Source: Ptychodera flava
Lineage: Eukaryota > Hemichordata > Enteropneusta > Ptychoderidae
NCBI RefSeq assembly: GCF_041260155.1
Contig: NC_091947.1
Coordinates: 35,040,032 to 35,104,031, forward strand
DNA length: 64,000 nt
Direction: 5' to 3'
The notes under the pieces were generated by a model. The model made no database searches and had not been told where the DNA came from. It saw nothing but the letters and a program-made list of their open reading frames with translations. A program made the position numbers and the translations under genes. Below are positions 23,905 through 47,189 of the stretch, piece after piece (position 1 is the stretch's first letter; the number at the start of each line of letters is the position of its first letter).

Positions 23905-25249
23905 TAAGCATATCAACTGCCCTTGTTGTTTTGATGGTTATTTCCGCAAGTCATGGAGGATCCAGAATGTTCCCGTGTATATGCCTCGCTTTTGTCTGAT
24001 CTGTCAAACTACTTATATCGTCGAGATGAATATGTAAAGTATGGTGTCACCGTGTAGCAATTTCCATCTGGTAAAATACATTGCATGGGGTATTTTTGAC
24101 AAATGAAGTTCAGTTAATCGCTTTCTCGATACTTAGTAAACAGAATCCCTGGCAACCCTAGCGAGGTCGCAGCTGTGAGCGATACGGAAAATTAAAATGT
24201 TGCCAAACACAAACCAAACTTTAAAGTAATGCTATTTTGCTAGTGAAAGATACATATAATTGAAGTTCATAATTTAGCGCTGGAAAGTTAGCGAAGCGTT
24301 TTAAGTTTGTTTTCTTTCACATCAGCGTTGAAACGGCAATCGGTTTCCCTTTGGAGTAAATGTTATGCTATCTATCTGTACTGTTCCCATAACTTTTGTC
24401 AATTTCTCGGAATTACACGGGAAGTTTATCCAAACAAAATGCTTGTCCTTGCATATTAATGTAAATCTGGGATCGAGTTGCTTACGAAATTGTTCATGAA
24501 CAAATGTCACTGGCTATATTTTCAATTAATAATAATAATATAATTAACACTTAACCTTAATTTATCACAATGCTTGAATTTCACCCACTTACAGCCAAGG
24601 GGTCTGTTTATCCAGAGCTGTGTGTACACTAGATGTATGCACTTGCACAACCCTACTCAACTTGTATCTTTGCCAATTTTTCGTCCAATAATAATATGTT
24701 AAACAAGACACCAAATGTGTGCACATCCAGTTGCAAGGCCAAAATGATGTATATTGTTCTGGCAATATCATGTGCAAGTTGTTAGTATGTCTGTGACTAC
24801 AACTTTACAAGCTACACTGGATAGGTCAAGGAGGGTCTGTACAATTGTGTTATTGCAAAATAATATTCATTACATGTAAAAGCTTTTGGTTCAAATTGAA
24901 GCCAAGGTTACTCGTCCAATAATTGAAAACTAGTGGTAACCTTTCAAGTTTACAGTGTTCATATATAAACTACAATGCCATTTAATTTTTGTGATAGTAC
25001 TCCCTACATAGAGATTTGAAAAGGATGGTGGTATTTATGTGGTACAAGTATCAGTGTTATACTATAATAAATTAAACCAATTTAGTAATATCACATTTAT
25101 TTATAGTATATTATATAAAAAAGTTGATATTTTCAAAAATGTTCAAATGTATTAAGGTTCACAGCAATGTATACTTGTAAGCTAGTGATGACTTATTTTG
25201 ATGACAGTAGGTTGTTTGCATTACACCTGTACATTACTGTTTTTCACAG

Positions 25250-25592
25250 GGAAGGAAAGGGAAGTACCTGTGTGATTGCAGCTGCATTATATCAGATTTG
25301 ATATCCATAAGAAGTACAGAGAGCATTATTTGAAACCAAGAGGGGCTCTGCCCTGAGAGCTCAGTGGATAAAACGTGACTATTGCTGCAACAAGTCTTGA
25401 TCTTAGACTTCCTCATATATACAAGAAGTTGACTCTGTAATATAAGATCCTCATTTGCCAATGAACAACACCTGGGTAAACTTCAGTGCAACAGGAAGTT
25501 TGAAGTGCCCTCAATTTAACCAGCCTGTTGGTTTGTTGATGCTACAGCCAACTGCAGGCTCAGGTATGGACATCAGAAAGGCAATGGCTATG
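25250..25592 (+). CDS. CREBRF: CREBRF exon with 5'UTR and start codon
   Basis: Acceptor tttttcacag, donor atg|gtaagt. The first ATG in this exon is at 25461 and gives 44 in-frame codons, ending in an ATG at the exon end (25590-25592). The next exon continues PSMFSMD, which aligns with the human start MPQPSVSGMD. Translation may therefore start either at 25461 (44-residue extension) or at the exon-final ATG. The 5'UTR part contains a tRNA box-A-like stretch near 25358. Confidence 0.75.
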
Positions 25593-28500
25593 GTAAGTGG
25601 TTAATAAAACATTAATTTTAGTGTCATCTTTGATGATTCTATTTATAATTTTAGATGTTAGATGTTTTCAATTGTTGCATTTGTCAAAACTGTACATTGT
25701 ACAATATGTTATTATAAACATTTGCATCACTGGAGAGTTCTTTATTCCAGGTCAAGGTACATGTATTTGAAGTATGTCATTCAATACTCGCTAATAGAAA
25801 ACTACAAATAGGTCTAATTGAATTGAGTGGATGTAAATTTCCTGTATATCAAACCAACTTACAGTGTGTCAAGGAATTTTTGTCATTCTCTTCATAAACT
25901 TTCAGATTTTGATCTTAGATATAAGTTAGAAGAATGATTCCACTAGAGAACTTTGAGTTAACAAGTTGATGCTCTAATGAACACGACTTTTTGTTTTGTT
26001 TTGCATCAGCCAAGTATGTTCAGCATGGATTGCACATACAGTGACTTGCTTCAAGTGGATGATTTTGCATCTGTGCACGCTAATGAACAGTCTCTTGGAG
26101 TTGAACATGAAGGTGCCTATTCAACCAGCCCACAGTCCTGTTTGATGTATGAGTCAGAAGATGCACTGAGTTCTAGCAAGGTACCAATTCAGAACAGTCA
26201 TATTCACAACAATAACTGGAATGTATTTGGTGAGATGGACAGTGTGCCTGGAACATACATGGATAGACTGGATGAAGGCTTTCCTGGAGATATGTCTTTA
26301 AATGACAGCTTTAATTCATTTTGTGATAGTGGTAAAGATTCGTTGTGGGGCTCCCAGGAGAGTGACTTTTTTGATATTGATGTGTCAAGTCCTTTACAAA
26401 ACCAGGATGACATTGCGCATGGTCCAACACTGGCAGAGCTGAATATGGAAGATTCTCAGCCAATTGTAGACTCATTTTTGCACCCAGATCTACAAAAACA
26501 GATGACTAACCAACCCAAAGTGGTTAAGACACAAAACCAGTACAGTGATATCCAAACAGAGATGTCAACAGAAACAAAACCATTCACCCCACAAAATCAG
26601 ATGGTGAAGCCTTCACATTTATCATGTCAGAAGGACATAAAGGCACAAGAAGCCGTCTCCATCCAGACAGAAAATATCAAATCACAATTACACCAAGTCA
26701 AATCAGAAGATCACATGGTTGACAATACAAGTAACATGGTAAAATCGCCCAGTGTTGATGACAAGACTGAACTGCGAAGTCTGCTGAAACAAAATGACTC
26801 TGCAACAAAGACTGACTATAGTAGCCTGTTTGTGTCCAAAAGCCACAAAGTATCATTGAAAAGAGAGCAACCAGCCACAGCCAATGAGTCCAGCATGGAT
26901 AGAAAATGGGAGGAAATCAAGGAATATCTTCATGATGAGGATGAGGAAGAAAATGAACAACCAGCCAATAAAGGACAGAGTGTAGTCAGAAGTAACAATG
27001 GCCATGATTATATGAGTACTGTCTACAAGGTACATAATTTTATCACTTGTAGATTTTCCAAGGACAACTGATATGAGATGTTTTCATTGTGATTTTTGTC
27101 TTCAGATTCTGTATAAAAGCATTGCTCAAAAGGAAAGGACCAAGTTAAAGATTTATTTATGTCAAAGTACATTACAAAAACATGTTAGCATATCGAAATC
27201 ATGCAAGACAGTAAAGGACTTTTAACAAAGTATTTTTTGGTGTGGTTATCTGTAGCATTCGTCGGAAGTGTATTCACCCAAGGAAGAGATGAATGATGAT
27301 GACAGCTCTATGGATTCAAATGATGAAGGCTTTGGTAGTGATCATGAGGATGAAAGTGCAGATGATTCTGACATGGATGATACGGAAGTTACTCATGGTA
27401 AGTTTTGAGTATTCAAGGGGCTTCAAACGGTGATCATTTTGCATCATTCCTGTCAATAGGGATATTGACAAGAGTCCGGCAGAATGCATCAACTAGTAGG
27501 AAACGTGCAATGAAAATTTTAACAAGTGAGGGCACAAATTGCACCGCTCATACATCTTTATAGAACATTAAAGTTGGCATCATAAGCTTTAGATATGTAG
27601 ATTTTTTTCTTGACTTCACGGTAACATTGCTAGTGCAGACATATTTCTGCTTCAATCCACCCAAATCTCATCACATGGCATGTCGTCCTTCTTTCTCATA
27701 CTCATACCTTCAGAATATGATTCAAGCTTTTTTCCTTTCTTTCCATACTAACAACACTTGTGCCCCTCATACAGGGTCATCAACTCTGGAACACACTCTT
27801 ACTCAGAGAGAACAAGAGAATGGCAGCCAGCCAGCCAGCTCAGTCTGGTTTGCCCAGCCATCTGAGTTATTTAAGATTGGTAAAGATACAATTATTTTCC
27901 CCACTCCTCATGCAGGCGTTTCAGTCAGGATGGGGAAAAGCCGACGAAGTGATAGTGAAGATCTGACACCAAACCCAAGGCGCCTTTTGCACATTGGTAA
28001 TGAACTACGGAAACTAAACAAAATCATCAGTGATTTGACCCCAGTGAGTGAGCTGCCAGTTAATGCAAGACAGAAATCCAGAAAGGAAAAGAATAAATTG
28101 GCATCAAGGTATCGTCATTATATTTATCATTTTAAATTGCATGCTCACAGTGTGCAGTTGCGGTCCAGAATTAGAATCAATTGTCATTATTCAAAAAAAC
28201 AAACAAAAAATGATATACATGATATATGTACATCCATATTTTTCAAATTTATCTGTGGTGGATTGTGCAATGAAATCTGAGCTACATTGGGATAAATCTG
28301 GCAACAAACTAATTGGATGTCTTCATATTTGTAATGTTTAGAGATAAATGTTAAATGATATGCAATTTCTACAGCATGTTGAGAATTTGAGAGATCCAGG
28401 CTGAATTTGTTGAATGCTAAAAACTAAATAGACGTAGCTTGCTATTTGATGGTAAATTGTCACTTAGCATTTAATGGCAATTATTTCCCCTCCCAATTTA

Positions 28501-29930
28501 TCATTGTTGTGCTAACACTACAGTTAGTAAGCTTTTGAGTTCATATTTGACAATCATTTTTTTCTGCCCTAAAGGGCATGCCGACTAAAGAAGAAAGCTC
28601 AACATGAAGCCAACAAAGTGAAAATTCATGGACTTGACGATGAATATCGTAAGTAAACTTTTGTATTCTGTGCCACAGTCATCAAAAATAGATGTCTTGA
28701 CACCAGACTCTCACAGCCCCTATGCAGATTCTAATCCCTAACCCCATAATGATCTGGCTGTGCTGGCATCAAGGCAAATGTGTAGCAAAAGCAGCCTTTG
28801 CTTGCTACACCAGTCAGCATAGCCAGGCGAGACAAAGATTAAAATCAGGGAAGTAGACCACACTGCATAGCCAATGAAGGCTTGAGAGAGTCTACCTCAA
28901 CTGTTCACATCTCATAGAATCAGTTGCATATAAGTGCTAGTCATGTCTCCACTGTGAACATGTTTTGAATATTCATACCCACGACAAATTTACTGTTTTT
29001 CTTTGCAAAATTTCCATAATGTATACTTGATATAATAATTGATATAATGGGTTAAAGTCCAGCTGAGGCTAATCAGTGCCGATTGTGGCTGGTGTTCCTT
29101 ATGTTATTGTATGCTAGGATTCACAAAGTTCACATGATCTTTATTATTAGTCTTTGTCTATTGCCACCACCATTTAGATGATCTTACAAAAACAAAATAT
29201 ATTCATCATGATATTTGTATTTCTGAATCATTTATCAGAGAGGCTCAGGTACGTGTTGACAACTATCAGACAAGAAATACTGCGAAGAGCTCAGTACCCC
29301 AACAGACACTATGAAGATACTTTGACAGGAAGGCTGGACAAACTCATCAAAAATGACTTAGGTGAGTTTCTACATGGTAAGGATACATGGGAATTTTAGT
29401 CTCCTTTTTTATTCTCCATTTTTGCCTTTGCCAAAAAAAGATGTCAAAAACCCTCACTCATATCCTTTATCCGTAACTAATTCATATGTCTGGATAGGTT
29501 CACATACTGGAAGCAAATCATATTATACATTATGTCATGTAAGCACTTGTACATGACATGATGGTAAGACTAACTTGCATGGAGTTTCAAAGAAGTGTTA
29601 TCTCATGAGGACTTATATATTGCATTATACAATGATAGTCATCAGACTTCATTCAGCTCGCATACTATGTTGTTGAAAGTTCCCATTTGTGTTTAGGCAG
29701 ACAATTGTTGATTTTGCATTTTCAGAATACATTGAGATTCAAACAGAGGTCGGTGTATAGGAGATTCGGAGATTTAGTTGTCCTTAAAAAAGTTCTCATT
29801 AAAAATCCTTTCTAATCCATGTATTACAGGAGAGATGGTTGGTGGACACACACCAGAATTTGTTAATGCTGTGCTGGAAAAAACAGCAGCAGGAAGTTCC
29901 TCTGGAGGACTCACTATCAAAGTCAAGTGA
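25461..29930 (+). CDS. CREBRF: CREB3 regulatory factor (CREBRF / Luman recruitment factor), bZIP protein
   Basis: Coding exons are 25461-25592, 26010-27029, 27256-27397, 27775-28108, 28575-28648, 29239-29361 and 29830-29930. They give 641 aa with the upstream ATG (human 639). Conserved blocks in order are the N-terminus [20 protein letters not shown] (human TPTLAQLNSEDSQ); the acidic [47 protein letters not shown]; the basic region [19 protein letters not shown]; a leucine-zipper-like segment; and the C-terminal ending [15 protein letters not shown]. Known role: the vertebrate protein binds the ER-tethered bZIP factor CREB3/Luman, represses it and promotes its turnover, linking the unfolded protein response, glucocorticoid receptor signalling and metabolism. 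All phases match. The ENTPD4/7 gene converges on it from the right. Confidence 0.95.
26010..27029 (+). CDS. CREBRF: CREBRF large exon (N-terminal regulatory region)
   Basis: 340 codons in phase 0, acceptor ttgcatcag, donor aag|gtacat. Mostly low-complexity Ser/Asp/Gln sequence, with the conserved segment [25 protein letters not shown] and an acidic end (DEDEEENEQ). It corresponds to the large N-terminal exon of vertebrate CREBRF. Confidence 0.93.
27256..27397 (+). CDS. CREBRF: CREBRF acidic exon
   Basis: Encodes an almost wholly Asp/Glu/Ser segment with the conserved [12 protein letters not shown] (human DEGFGSEHELSE), probably an activation-type acidic region. Enters in phase 0 and leaves in phase 1 at catg|gtaagt. 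Confidence 0.92.
27775..28108 (+). CDS. CREBRF: CREBRF exon: conserved pre-bZIP block and start of basic region
   Basis: Contains [38 protein letters not shown] and RKEKNKLAS, nearly identical to human. It also contains an internal 36-nt stretch (27881-27916) that starts gtaaag, ends atgcag and is a multiple of three. I annotate it as exonic because 36 nt is very short for an animal intron and reading through keeps the frame. Confidence 0.92.
28575..28648 (+). CDS. CREBRF: CREBRF exon: bZIP basic region and zipper start
   Basis: Encodes [25 protein letters not shown]. The intron splits the basic region after ASR, as the phase-2 junction requires (ag|g). The acceptor is the weaker ccctaaag. 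Confidence 0.9.
28705..28893. repeat. Foldback / MITE-like element in CREBRF intron
   Basis: The left arm (agactctcacagcc...tatgcag...ctggctgtgctgg...tgtagcaa) pairs with the right arm (ttgctaca...cagcatagccag...ctgcatag...gagagagtct) over about 90 bases each, with gaps, around a short centre near 28793. Non-coding, about 190 bp. Confidence 0.5.
29239..29361 (+). CDS. CREBRF: CREBRF exon: zipper and C-terminal helix
   Basis: Encodes [19 protein letters not shown] and [11 protein letters not shown], aligning with human NLLFVINSIKQEIVNR and KLEILIKDTL. Phase 1 in and out; acceptor tttatcag. Confidence 0.92.
29830..29930 (+). CDS. CREBRF: CREBRF last coding exon
   Basis: Encodes [33 protein letters not shown] and TGA at 29928-29930. 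It matches the human ending (TSEFVNQVLEKTAEGNPTGG). Confidence 0.94.
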
Positions 29931-32900
29931 GATGTAAAGACAAGCAGAACATGAATATACTGTATAGCTTTACACGGATTATGAACTACAGATATTGCTC
30001 TCTCTTACTGAAGAATATCGTACAACCACTTCTACATGAGAAATGGACCTTTTGTGTTGATTGGTATTGCTGTATAATAATTACAACATACATGTAGTAA
30101 TATTGCATGTGATATACTCTAAGTCTATTGAAGGTTTATCTTTTGTGGTAGACATCATTGAGGACTTAAGATGTTTCTAAACAACAGTGATAGTTGTTAC
30201 TCATATTTACATATAAGAAGTCTCATTCTATCAATACAGAAAGTGTGTATTCTATTCAGAATTTAAAGTAGCTAATTTGTGTATTTAGCTGTAGTAAATT
30301 GAAAAGAGGAAACCGATTGTACATACAACACTGATATGACCATAGCAATAAGCAAATTGGAATGTTGAGTTCATTCTGAGGTCAACAAACTGATAAATTT
30401 GGAGACTGACATTTAATCAGTCTGGTTGGCCAAAGAATGGCGCTAAAAAAATTCATTTACAATTGTTAATCTATTTAAATTTGATAGATTAAGCACAGGG
30501 TTTTGTTCAGTGGAGCATGACAACCTGTTACCCCATCAGAGAATAGGGCACTAGTTGTCAGTCTACGTGAAACATAATAGCAAGTGTGTGAAACACAACA
30601 GTTGTTTTCTGATAAAAAGCATGTAATATGTGACAATAGGTGATTCCATTATATCACTTCAGCACCTTGTACATGTATTGTTAACTATGTAGTTTAAAAT
30701 ATTTCCAACATTGTAAATACATTACCAGTACTTCGTAATTTATGTTTCATGACACAGAGCAGGCCCTGTGGACAGTCAATGGTTTAACACATTTATATCA
30801 AATAAATATGAAATACATGTAGTGGGTGTGAGGATGCTGTTACACTTCTTTCAAATATAATATTATCAGTTTTTGAGTAATGCTACATATTCTATTATTG
30901 TTAAAAGTGCATCAATGTGTACACTTCAAAGTAACGGTATATAATTTTATGTATTAGTGATTATCCCTGTATATATGGTAACTTCTGTACAAAAGATAAA
31001 AAAAGTTATTCTATATAATTTATTTAAGCATGTCTATTTTCTATAGGATATATTTGGTATTTGTCTCCGTTTCAGAGAAAACATTTAAACAGATGGTGAA
31101 AATGAATGCCAAAACTTAACATGAAACTCAAAAGCATTTACAGTTTTTTCACAGTTGCCTTTGAAGATATCAATAATTGGCTGAAATAGAGCAACTGTCA
31201 ATAGTTGGAAGGGAAATAACACAGTTTGAGAAGAGATGAAACTATGAAGCAAGGGAAAAGACATTCTCATACCCACTAGTCGTGCTTTATCAAGTCTGCT
31301 CAGAGATTCAAAAGTAAAGGGACCCCCAAAAAGAGGAAACAAAAGCATACTTGGTAAATGAATAAAATTTGTCACACAATATGATTTGCTGGCTGACTGC
31401 TATCATGTTCTTTGATTTTCAAATGTTTGTAAGTCATTATTTAACTGCAAAGCTACAAAACATATTTTAATTTGTTATTTTTCATTAGTGTGTAATTTTC
31501 AGTTGCCCAGTAATGTTTTACTTTTCAAAAAGAAAAAGCGTTTCTCTTTTTGTGGATCAGTGCATAGATATACTGGCCATGGTTAATACAACAAGCTTGT
31601 CAAAATGACATTTGTTCAGAATTTTCATCATGTAAAGTTTTGGGGAAAGGTAAAGGATTATTCTGCTAATGTTTTCAAGATGGAATTTTTTTCAATTTAC
31701 TCAAGCTGAGAACACAGTTAAAGGCAAAAACCTTTTGTGCTTTAAGGGAAAAGCCTAAAAAGCAAAGTTGTAGTATTAGAGATACCTTAATTTTTTTTGC
31801 TGTTCCATTTTAATGGTTTGATCATGTCTTTCCTAGGAGATGTTTACAGTTTTATTGATTGAGATTTGATTTGTCAGTTATAGTGACTGCCATTTGGACA
31901 AGCAATATTCTGTCAAGCAATGATACATACTGTCAAATGTGTAGTTCTGCTACGTCTGTCACTCTGTGCTTACTACAAACATATACTGGCTCTAAAGATC
32001 TCATTATGTTCTTATAAGAAGATTATTATTGTGGTACCCGGCACATAGAATTTAAACAAGTGTGTGATACAAGCTTGTTAGTTTGACAGTGTGAATAGAA
32101 TGAGGTTCAAAAAAGTGACTGCAGTTTTACAGGTGGAAAGGTGTATCTTTTCCCTCATTGTCATGTCACCAGTACTTCTAAGATGAGTGCAGTGATGCAT
32201 TTGAAACAATTTTCTGTGATGATAGGTTTTGATAACATGCACTGTCTCTCTTTGCCTCACATGTACCCATTCAATAGGTAACATAAGATTCATTACTACA
32301 GAATATATGACTTAACACTGATCAGTGAGTGTAAAGTTTCAAGAACTTCTTATAAGTAAAGACAATACAATTTTCTTATCAGGGAATGGTATAACAATCT
32401 AGTGTTACAAAGGACAGTGAATTTGTCATCCATTTACTATACCAGACTTTGAATTTTAAATTTGGTATGTGAAAGATAAGCCCTGACAAAGTAACAGAGG
32501 TGCAGAGCTGAAGTTTTAAAGTTTGTGACACATCAAAATTACAGTGGAGTTGAATGCAACACTATCATGTGTTATAATTCAAGAGAGATATACTTATGGT
32601 ATCGAAAATCATAGTAACTGCTTCTTTAGATTTGGAGATGACAAGCTTACACTGTATGGTGTCAGTCTGTGGTATATAGCAAGTGAGCAGTGAAATAGAC
32701 TTGCATTTGAAGCAGTTTGGTATTTGCACTACATAACACTGTACACCATCTCGAAACAAAAGTTTACACAGAAAAAAATTATTATTTAATTCAAATAGTC
32801 TTTGCTTCTGAGAGATGTAAAGAATGAGGTAACTTCAGTCAAGGCAAGATTGACTTGCAATACCACAGATAGGCTTTTCTGGGGATCTGTTTTCAACAGA

Positions 32901-35900
32901 AGCAGTGTGCTGTAAGATAAGCATTAAATTTACTGAAATATTGAATAAGGGAGCAGTTGTAAGAATACAACTTGATGGCGTCGACTGTAAATATGGAAAC
33001 TTTATTATAATAAACATTGTTGTATCACTCTGAAACACTCGTCTTCACCTGTGCCTATCATCTTGTTGCCATGTGGAATTCATATGACATCCAGTGGACG
33101 TACCTGAACACATGTGAGAGGTGTGGTATCTGAGTGCGAATTCCTCAACACTCAATTCTTTTGATGGTGATGTCATGACATCTATTGTTCTACAAAGGTG
33201 GTACTATGAATGATATGAAATTCTGATAAAAATTATGGTCATCAGATGGGATATTTGTTTCACTAGGTTTACAGAAGAGGTGCTTAACAGTGGAATAATG
33301 TAGTGTATGTTTGCTAGATATGCATGCCTAGATTTCTACTAGCTGTATCAGGTTATGCCAATTCCAATATGCCCAAGTTTACATCCAGTCAATTCTCGAG
33401 ATAACATTAAATCATGTTGTCTGTACAGAAGCTAGTATGTCTATTTAGACGCAAACAACTTGTGACTTCAGTAAGCTAAATTCATGAACACATCCAGCAA
33501 ACAGCAACAAATTTGGTTCTCTTTTTAGGATTCACTTTCTATATCAGTGGCTTTGTCAAAGTTAACTTCAGATACCTGTACTTTATACTTGGATGTACCT
33601 GGCTCTTTGGAATTACTTTCACTTGCTAGTGGTGAAATAACTGATAGTAGTTTTGAATGTATGAATAATCAGTATGCCATGTTCTTCTTCAACAACAGGC
33701 ATTTTCTCAAAAGGACAATTGACCTATGAATCACACAATATCACAAACATGTTGATGTGTTAAAGTGATGTAAGCAAGATACATACACATGCTATAGTTG
33801 TAATGTTCCCATTGTTGAAATCAACTGTCAGCTGTTCCATGCTGCATGAATGACCTCATGGAATTCAAAGTTTTACAATCTTTTTGGTCTACCACTTGCA
33901 ACTGCAGGGCTCATTTCTAAGCTCATGGAGAAAAGTTTTTGACTGATTAATTTTGTAAAAAATTTATAAATCTAATTTTTCCCATGCAGTTTACAATTGG
34001 GGGGGGGCAACCATGGGATATATTGGATAATTTGTTCCTCTACAAGTTTAAAATTTTGCCCAGTGACTCCCAATTTTTATTCTTTATTTTGAATGGGGAT
34101 GGGTTAAAGTTACAGTTCTGAATGTTTACGCAAATGTTTCTGTCAATTTCAAGGGGCAAACCAGTCCTTACATATAAAACATTGGAAACCAATTTGCAAT
34201 TATATAAAGCAGGTTTCATTTGCCTATTAGTTTTTCTTGCTAATTAAATTTTCTAGTTTCACCCTCCTTGAGCGACTGGAAACGCCGCCTGTCTGGGGTA
34301 TGGAGAGACCTTATTTTTGTCTGAGATGTGATTTCCATCAGTTGAAGAGCTATGCCTGTTCCACTTTCATAACAGGCATTTGCTCTGTCATAATTTCTCA
34401 GAGCACACCCAAATTGTACATTGGGAAATAATTGTCTCGTACAGCTTTATACAGTTCTGCCAGTTTCAAATTTTTAAGTGTAATCTGTTGATACATAATT
34501 ATTCATATAGAGTTCATAATTTACATAAGGACAGGTTTGGCATCAGTGGGGAATATCGTTTCAAAATATTATGGTAACATTTTTTGTCAACAACTTCTTT
34601 TCTGATCTTTCATAATTTCATCAGAGTGGACAGTTGAAGAAACTGAAAATCTGTCATGGAGCCTGTGCAACTGGAAGCAGATGCATTGTTGAAAACAATG
34701 CTAGTTAAAGTTGTTGTCTTGTTGTAATGGTTGTACAAGTAGTGATTGTGTTGTCTATTTCATTGACATTTTATTTGTTTATTTCATCTATTTCATAATA
34801 CATGGTTTCCATCATATGATGCTGTTTCGGCCAGACTTGTATTTCTTTGATATCTGAGTATCAATCAGTATCTACGTCTAGTCACTAATCAGCTGATCTA
34901 CACTGAACACCTATGGTATACTTTTCCATTACTTCACCACATCAACTTCATTCTTCTGGTACATTGGTTAAGCAGATTTTCATTTTAGATTACCAACAGT
35001 GAGGTAATATATCCCTATGTCTCTCACTTCACAGATTAAATGGCTTCATTTCCAGTTTGTCATGATAATGGTTTCAGATTGGAGTAGATCTTTCACTTAC
35101 ACTACCAACTTCATGGATTTTTGAGGAAATAAATGTTAATTCAAGCCACTCCTACATCTACTGACAGTAAGGTTTGTTTCTGAAGGCTGACTGTCATTCA
35201 CTCTGTGCAAATTTCTGTACAGCCACTTCTTTTAAAACAAGTATGCACTCTATCTCCTTTCCTACCAGTGACAGGACATTCTTAGAGTTTGCCTAAATCA
35301 GCTGCTAATTGGACAATCTGTGTACACAGCAAAGTTTTTTCACCTCTCCTCCCCCAAGGTTGTGCAACAGTAAGCATTGAATAGTGAGCTTATGTCTATT
35401 AACGGTACTACTACATTGGTCAGGTTTGGTAGTCCCAGCGAACTATCTTAACCAATTGGAGCATACGAGAGAGAACGTCTAACTTTGCCAAACTTCTTTC
35501 TAAAGATACAGTAATCTATGTAGTGATAAAATCCATTTGCTTGACTTTCAACATCAGTTGCAAATACTTTAATGAAAGACGTAGACACAAATGTCAATGC
35601 AGAGGCAAAGTAATTTAGTGGTGGAGGGACTACACAGGCACTCTATGCCAGGCAATTTATTAATTCATAAATAATGTCAACAACTCATCAGGATTACTAT
35701 TATAATATTTGTTTGATTTATTTGAGCTGATTTGTCATGTTGCAGTTAAAATCTTACAACTTATGAAATGGTAAAAAAGTTCAGTGTCATGACTGTACAG
35801 ACTTTGGAAAATCAACACTTTGCAACCACCATTGAGCATGCCACTACAGTAGTACTTCATGATTCTAGCTGTACAAAATGACACTTTCCACTTTACACTC

Positions 35901-36454
35901 GGGTGGAAATATTTTCAAAATTCACTATTACCATCAGACAGAATCAAAAGGCTTTTGGTACTCCCCTTGCTAAACATTTTAACTTGGTGTGTTTCAACCA
36001 ATCAAATACACACCAAAACCTTTATATAAATATACCAAACGTTGTACAGTACTATCTTTCACTGGGCTGCCCACTTCAAACAAGGAGTTGTTCTACAAAG
36101 GAAAGGCGTATTAATTCTAAATTTTAATATACCAGTATTTTATGACAAAAAAGATGGTTTGTGACAGAAAGTGGCACCAGGTATGGTAATTCCTCACACT
36201 GTCATTCATGCACATTACCATGTTTGTCATCATTCTGACGAGTTTAAAGAAAAACCACACCGCATTAAAACTAAAATTAATTTATAAAGATTCTTTGATA
36301 CCAGCTTTGACTCAATGTCTGATGTAACAATAGATGTCACTCATTACACTTCCAATTGCTGTACTTTTCTTCTGACTATACATGCACAAAATGTGCGTAA
36401 ATATGGCAGGAATGTTAACAAAATTTTCTGTAAAATTTCAGTTTACAAATGTTG
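29931..36454. other. Convergent 3' region of CREBRF and ENTPD4/7
   Basis: About 6.5 kb of AT-rich sequence with no supported coding exon on either strand. AATAAA-type signals on the plus strand (about 30799, 33010 and 35128) could end CREBRF transcripts with a long 3'UTR, as in vertebrates. On the minus strand the reverse complement of AATAAA at 35656-35661 could end the apyrase mRNA. A G8 run near 34000 is the only low-complexity feature of note. Confidence 0.5.

Positions 36455-47189
<10,735 letters not shown>

Noticed and set aside
27627-27774. Upstream extension of the open frame before CREBRF exon 4
   Set aside because: The conserved gene requires the phase-1 junction at 27775 after a tacag acceptor. 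The upstream part is intron and shows no conservation.
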